This document shows, piece by piece, positions 14,759 through 16,852 of a stretch of DNA of 16,852 bases (position 1 is its first letter; every line of letters starts with the position of its first letter). The DNA comes from an uncultured Lachnospiraceae bacterium (lineage in GTDB: Bacteria; Bacillota; Clostridia; Lachnospirales; Lachnospiraceae). The stretch spans positions 1 through 16,852 of the forward strand of contig USJG01000033.1 in NCBI GenBank assembly GCA_900554925.1, given 5' to 3'. A model generated the notes under the pieces. That model was not told the DNA's origin. It worked only from the letters and a program-made list of their open reading frames with translations, and did no database searches. Made by a program: the position numbers and the translations under genes.

Positions 14759-15490
14759 TTACAACGCAGATAATGCTTCCTCATCCCCAACAAGAGTAAC
14801 GTCATTATGAAGCTGAAGCACGGAAGCAGGCACTTCGGGGGTGATGGGGCCGAAGAATGATTTTTTAACGATGGAGGCTTTTTGAAGACCGCTGACAACA
14901 ACTACGATCTTTTTCGCCTGCATGATGGTTTTGATTCCCATAGTATAAGCTTCTCTTGGCACCTCATCCATAGATGAGAAAAATCTGGCGTTGGCGTCTA
15001 TGGTGCTTTGGGTAAGGGAAACGCAGTGAGTTTCCTTTTCAAATGCGCTGCCCGGTTCGTTGAAACCGATATGACCGTTATTGCCAAGGCCAAGGAGCTG
15101 CAGATCAATACCGCCATACTTCTGAATGATCTGATTATACTGAGAGCACGCTTTCTCGGAGTCGGGCTCCAGTCCGTTGGGGACGTAAGTTTTGTTCTTA
15201 TCAATGTTTATATGATCAAAAAGATGGGTATTCATAAAGTAACGGTAACTCTGGTCATTTTCAGGAGAAAGTCCCTTGTATTCATCCAGATTGATAGTGG
15301 TAACTTCACTAAAATCAATATCTCCTTTTTCATACCATTTGATCAGCTGATCGTAAGTACCGATCGGAGTGGAACCGGTGGCAAGTCCCAAAACACATTT
15401 AGGCTTCATAATTACCTGGGCGGAAAGAATATTTGCGGCTACCCGGCTCATTTGTTCATAATCTTTCGTTTTAATAACTTTCATTTTCAT
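14759..15490 (-). CDS. nagB: Glucosamine-6-phosphate deaminase (copy 2)
   Basis: This second NagB is 243 residues from the ATG at 15490, or 241 from the ATG at 15484, which aligns with the start of copy 1. AGGAAAGG lies 5 bases before the first ATG and 11 before the second, so both are possible. Motifs are intact: GLATGSTPIGTY, NLDEYKG, and LGNNGHIGFNEPG, where copy 1 has His before the Asn. Differences from copy 1 are scattered, with no broken motif, so both copies look functional. It has its own promoter and sits apart from the nan operons. That suggests basal or differently controlled expression, while copy 1 may be induced with the chemoreceptor unit. Confidence 0.94.
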   Translation of the reverse strand: MKMKVIKTKDYEQMSRVAANILSAQVIMKPKCVLGLATGSTPIGTYDQLIKWYEKGDIDFSEVTTINLDEYKGLSPENDQSYRYFMNTHLFDHINIDKNKTYVPNGLEPDSEKACSQYNQIIQKYGGIDLQLLGLGNNGHIGFNEPGSAFEKETHCVSLTQSTIDANARFFSSMDEVPREAYTMGIKTIMQAKKIVVVVSGLQKASIVKKSFFGPITPEVPASVLQLHNDVTLVGDEEALSAL

Positions 15491-15522
15491 CCGTACCTTT
15501 CCTGTTTGATTTTTCTAATTGG

Positions 15523-15551
15523 AGCATAGCAATGAAGGGAAAAAATGGCAA
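15523..15551 (-). promoter_or_regulatory. Promoter of nagB copy 2
   Basis: On the minus strand, TTGCCA (15551-15546) and TATGCT (15528-15523) are 17 bases apart, and TGC precedes the -10 (extended type). Transcription would start near 15516, giving a leader of about 26 bases. No operator-like dyad matching the one at 6442-6468 is seen. Confidence 0.65.
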
Positions 15552-15616
15552 TAGGAATAGGCACTTTGCACAAAAAAAGACAAAAAGAGGACACAAACAG
15601 GCAAACAGGAAAATAG

Positions 15617-15645
15617 TAGACACCGGGCGATAAAAGTAGTAAATT
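15617..15645 (+). promoter_or_regulatory. Candidate promoter of gatCA
   Basis: TAGACA (15617-15622) and TAAATT (15640-15645) are spaced by 17 bases on the plus strand, about 50 bases before the gatC start codon. The -10 is only a fair match, so this is a best candidate rather than a certain site. Confidence 0.45.
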
Positions 15646-15694
15646 ATTGGTAGCGAAGTTTTTAGACCTGATATTGACAGAAAGGAAAAGTAAG

Positions 15695-15988
15695 ATGGCT
15701 AATATCATTTCTGATGAAACCATTGAATATGTAGGAATCCTTGCCAAGCTGGAGCTTTCCCATGAGGAGAAGGAGCAGGCCAAGAAGGATATGGGAAGCA
15801 TGCTGGATTACATTGACAAGCTGGGAGAACTGGACACTACAGGCGTTGAGCCCATGTCCCATGTGTTTCCGGTTAAGAATGTATTTCGGGAGGATGTTGT
15901 GACGAATGGCAATGTGCGGGAGGACATTTTAAAGAATGCACCCGGCGAAAAAGAGGGCATGTTCGTAGTGCCCCGTACATTTGAATAG
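15695..15988 (+). CDS. gatC: Asp-tRNA(Asn)/Glu-tRNA(Gln) amidotransferase subunit C
   Basis: This 97-residue protein is the small subunit that clamps and stabilises GatA in the GatCAB complex, which amidates misacylated Glu-tRNA(Gln) or Asp-tRNA(Asn). The family signatures are the N-terminal VGILAKLELS (residues 13-22), the central GVEPMSHVFPVKNVFREDVV (50-69) and the C-terminal NAPGEKEGMFVVPR (81-94). The length is standard. AAAGGAAAAG at 15681-15690 supports the ATG at 15695 over the in-frame TTG at 15647. gatA follows after 11 bases. It is unrelated in function to the sugar genes. Confidence 0.95.
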   Translation: MANIISDETIEYVGILAKLELSHEEKEQAKKDMGSMLDYIDKLGELDTTGVEPMSHVFPVKNVFREDVVTNGNVREDILKNAPGEKEGMFVVPRTFE

Positions 15989-15999
15989 GAGGGCGGCAG

Positions 16000-16852
16000 A
16001 TGAGTATACTTGATTTAACTGCCGTAGAACTGGCGGCAGCCATTAAAAATAAAGAAGTGACAGTTTTGGAAGCTACCGAAGCTGTTCTTAAGCAGATTGA
16101 GGCAAATGAGGATAAATATAACTGCTATGTAACGGTAGATAAAGAAGGCGCCCTGAAACAGGCGGAGGAAGTGCAGAAGAAAATTGATGCAGGACAGTTA
16201 AATGGCCCCCTTGCAGGGGTACCTGTTGCCATTAAGGACAATATGTGCACCGAGGGGGTACTTACCACCTGTTCCTCTAAGATTTTAGGGAATTTTATTC
16301 CTACCTATTCCTCAGGGGCGGTGTTAAATCTTCAAAAAGCAGGAGCGGTAATTTTAGGCAAGACCAATATGGATGAGTTTGCCATGGGCTCTACCACAGA
16401 AACCTCTGCTTTTGGGGTGACCAAAAATCCATGGAACACGGAGCATGTGCCGGGAGGTTCCTCAGGAGGAAGTGCAGCAGCGGTGGCAGCCAGGGAATGT
16501 TTTTATGCACTGGGGTCGGACACAGGCGGTTCTATCCGTCAGCCGGCATCTTTTTGCGGTGTGGTGGGATTAAAGCCTACCTATGGCACGGTGTCCCGTT
16601 ATGGACTGGTGGCCTATGGTTCTTCCTTAGACCAGATCGGCCCTCTTTGCAAGGATGTGACAGACTGCGCAACCATTATGGAGATCATTGCTTCCCATGA
16701 TCCTAAGGATTCCACTTCCGTAGAGCGTGATGATACGGACTTTACCTCCGCCCTTATTGAGGATGTAAAGGGAATGAGGATTGGTATTCCCAGAGATTAC
16801 TTTGGAGAAGGACTTGACCCGGAGGTAAGGGAAGCTGTTTTGAAAGCGGCAG
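16000..16852 (+). CDS. gatA: Asp-tRNA(Asn)/Glu-tRNA(Gln) amidotransferase subunit A, partial at right edge
   Basis: The first 284 codons of gatA are present, and the reading frame is open to the window end, so the C-terminus is missing only because the window stops. GatA is the amidase-signature subunit that releases ammonia from glutamine for tRNA amidation. The catalytic Lys79 (VAIKDN), cis-Ser154 (GGSSGGS) and nucleophile Ser178 (DTGGSIRQP) are all present at the positions known in other GatA proteins. AGGAGGGCGG at 15987-15996 precedes the start. It forms an operon with gatC, and gatB is expected further downstream. About 190-200 further codons would complete a normal GatA. Confidence 0.95.
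   Translation, partial: MSILDLTAVELAAAIKNKEVTVLEATEAVLKQIEANEDKYNCYVTVDKEGALKQAEEVQKKIDAGQLNGPLAGVPVAIKDNMCTEGVLTTCSSKILGNFIPTYSSGAVLNLQKAGAVILGKTNMDEFAMGSTTETSAFGVTKNPWNTEHVPGGSSGGSAAAVAARECFYALGSDTGGSIRQPASFCGVVGLKPTYGTVSRYGLVAYGSSLDQIGPLCKDVTDCATIMEIIASHDPKDSTSVERDDTDFTSALIEDVKGMRIGIPRDYFGEGLDPEVREAVLKAA

Noticed and set aside
15674..15679. Perfect TTGACA just before gatC
   Set aside because: A matching -10 would fall inside the gatC coding region at about 15697, where no TATAAT-like hexamer exists, and transcription would begin after the start codon.
1..16852. Catabolite repression (cre) sites, riboswitches, CRISPR arrays, tRNA genes and insertion sequences
   Set aside because: Reading the intergenic stretches on both strands gave no convincing cre-like palindrome with a central CG, no known riboswitch core, no repeat-spacer pattern, no tRNA cloverleaf and no transposase.

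Overview
This window looks like chromosome from a low-to-mid GC Gram-positive of the class Clostridia, most likely a Lachnospiraceae-type gut bacterium. The grounds are strong AGGAGG-type ribosome binding sites, SigA-like promoters, lipoprotein sugar-binding proteins with an LAAC lipobox, MalF/MalG-type permeases without a local ATPase, a short Bacillus-type NagB, and gatCA at the right edge. The species cannot be named from sequence alone. No tRNA, rRNA, CRISPR array, insertion sequence or phage gene is visible. There is no gene-free stretch longer than about 250 bases.

Layout. (1) 62-4169, plus strand: CUT1 sugar ABC importer 1 (lipoprotein, two permeases) followed by a short response regulator with a REC and an AraC-type domain, closed by a strong bidirectional terminator at 4211-4254. 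(2) 4264-6327, minus strand: nanE, yhcH (nanQ) and a ROK kinase (probable nanK), transcribed in that order. (3) 6328-6573: divergent control region with two good back-to-back promoters and an A/T-rich repeated dyad between them. (4) 6574-10770, plus strand: ABC importer 2 (lipoprotein, two permeases) and nanA, ending in an intrinsic terminator at 10780-10811. (5) 10856-14669, plus strand: RpiR/SIS regulator, a transmembrane chemoreceptor and nagB, ending in a terminator shared with a convergent second nagB. (6) 14759-15484/15490, minus strand: second nagB with its own promoter. (7) 15695 to the right edge: gatC and partial gatA, a housekeeping tRNA amidotransferase unit.

How it works together. 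Regions 2-5 form a sialic acid (Neu5Ac) uptake and catabolism locus. Importer 2 probably brings in sialic acid or a derivative. YhcH/NanQ acts on the sugar ring form, NanA splits Neu5Ac to ManNAc and pyruvate, the ROK kinase makes ManNAc-6-P, NanE makes GlcNAc-6-P, and NagB converts GlcN-6-P to fructose-6-P and ammonia. NagA (GlcNAc-6-P deacetylase), a sialidase and the transporter ATPases are absent here and must be encoded elsewhere if the route is complete. The RpiR protein is the likely local regulator. Importer 1 with its response regulator may handle a related glycan, but its substrate is not evident.

The pathway itself is a known one. The less ordinary points are a chemoreceptor sandwiched between the RpiR regulator and nagB, a tail-to-tail pair of about three-quarters identical nagB genes, a response regulator without a visible kinase, and a ROK kinase lacking most of the canonical zinc site. 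I did not find convincing evidence of an entirely new system.
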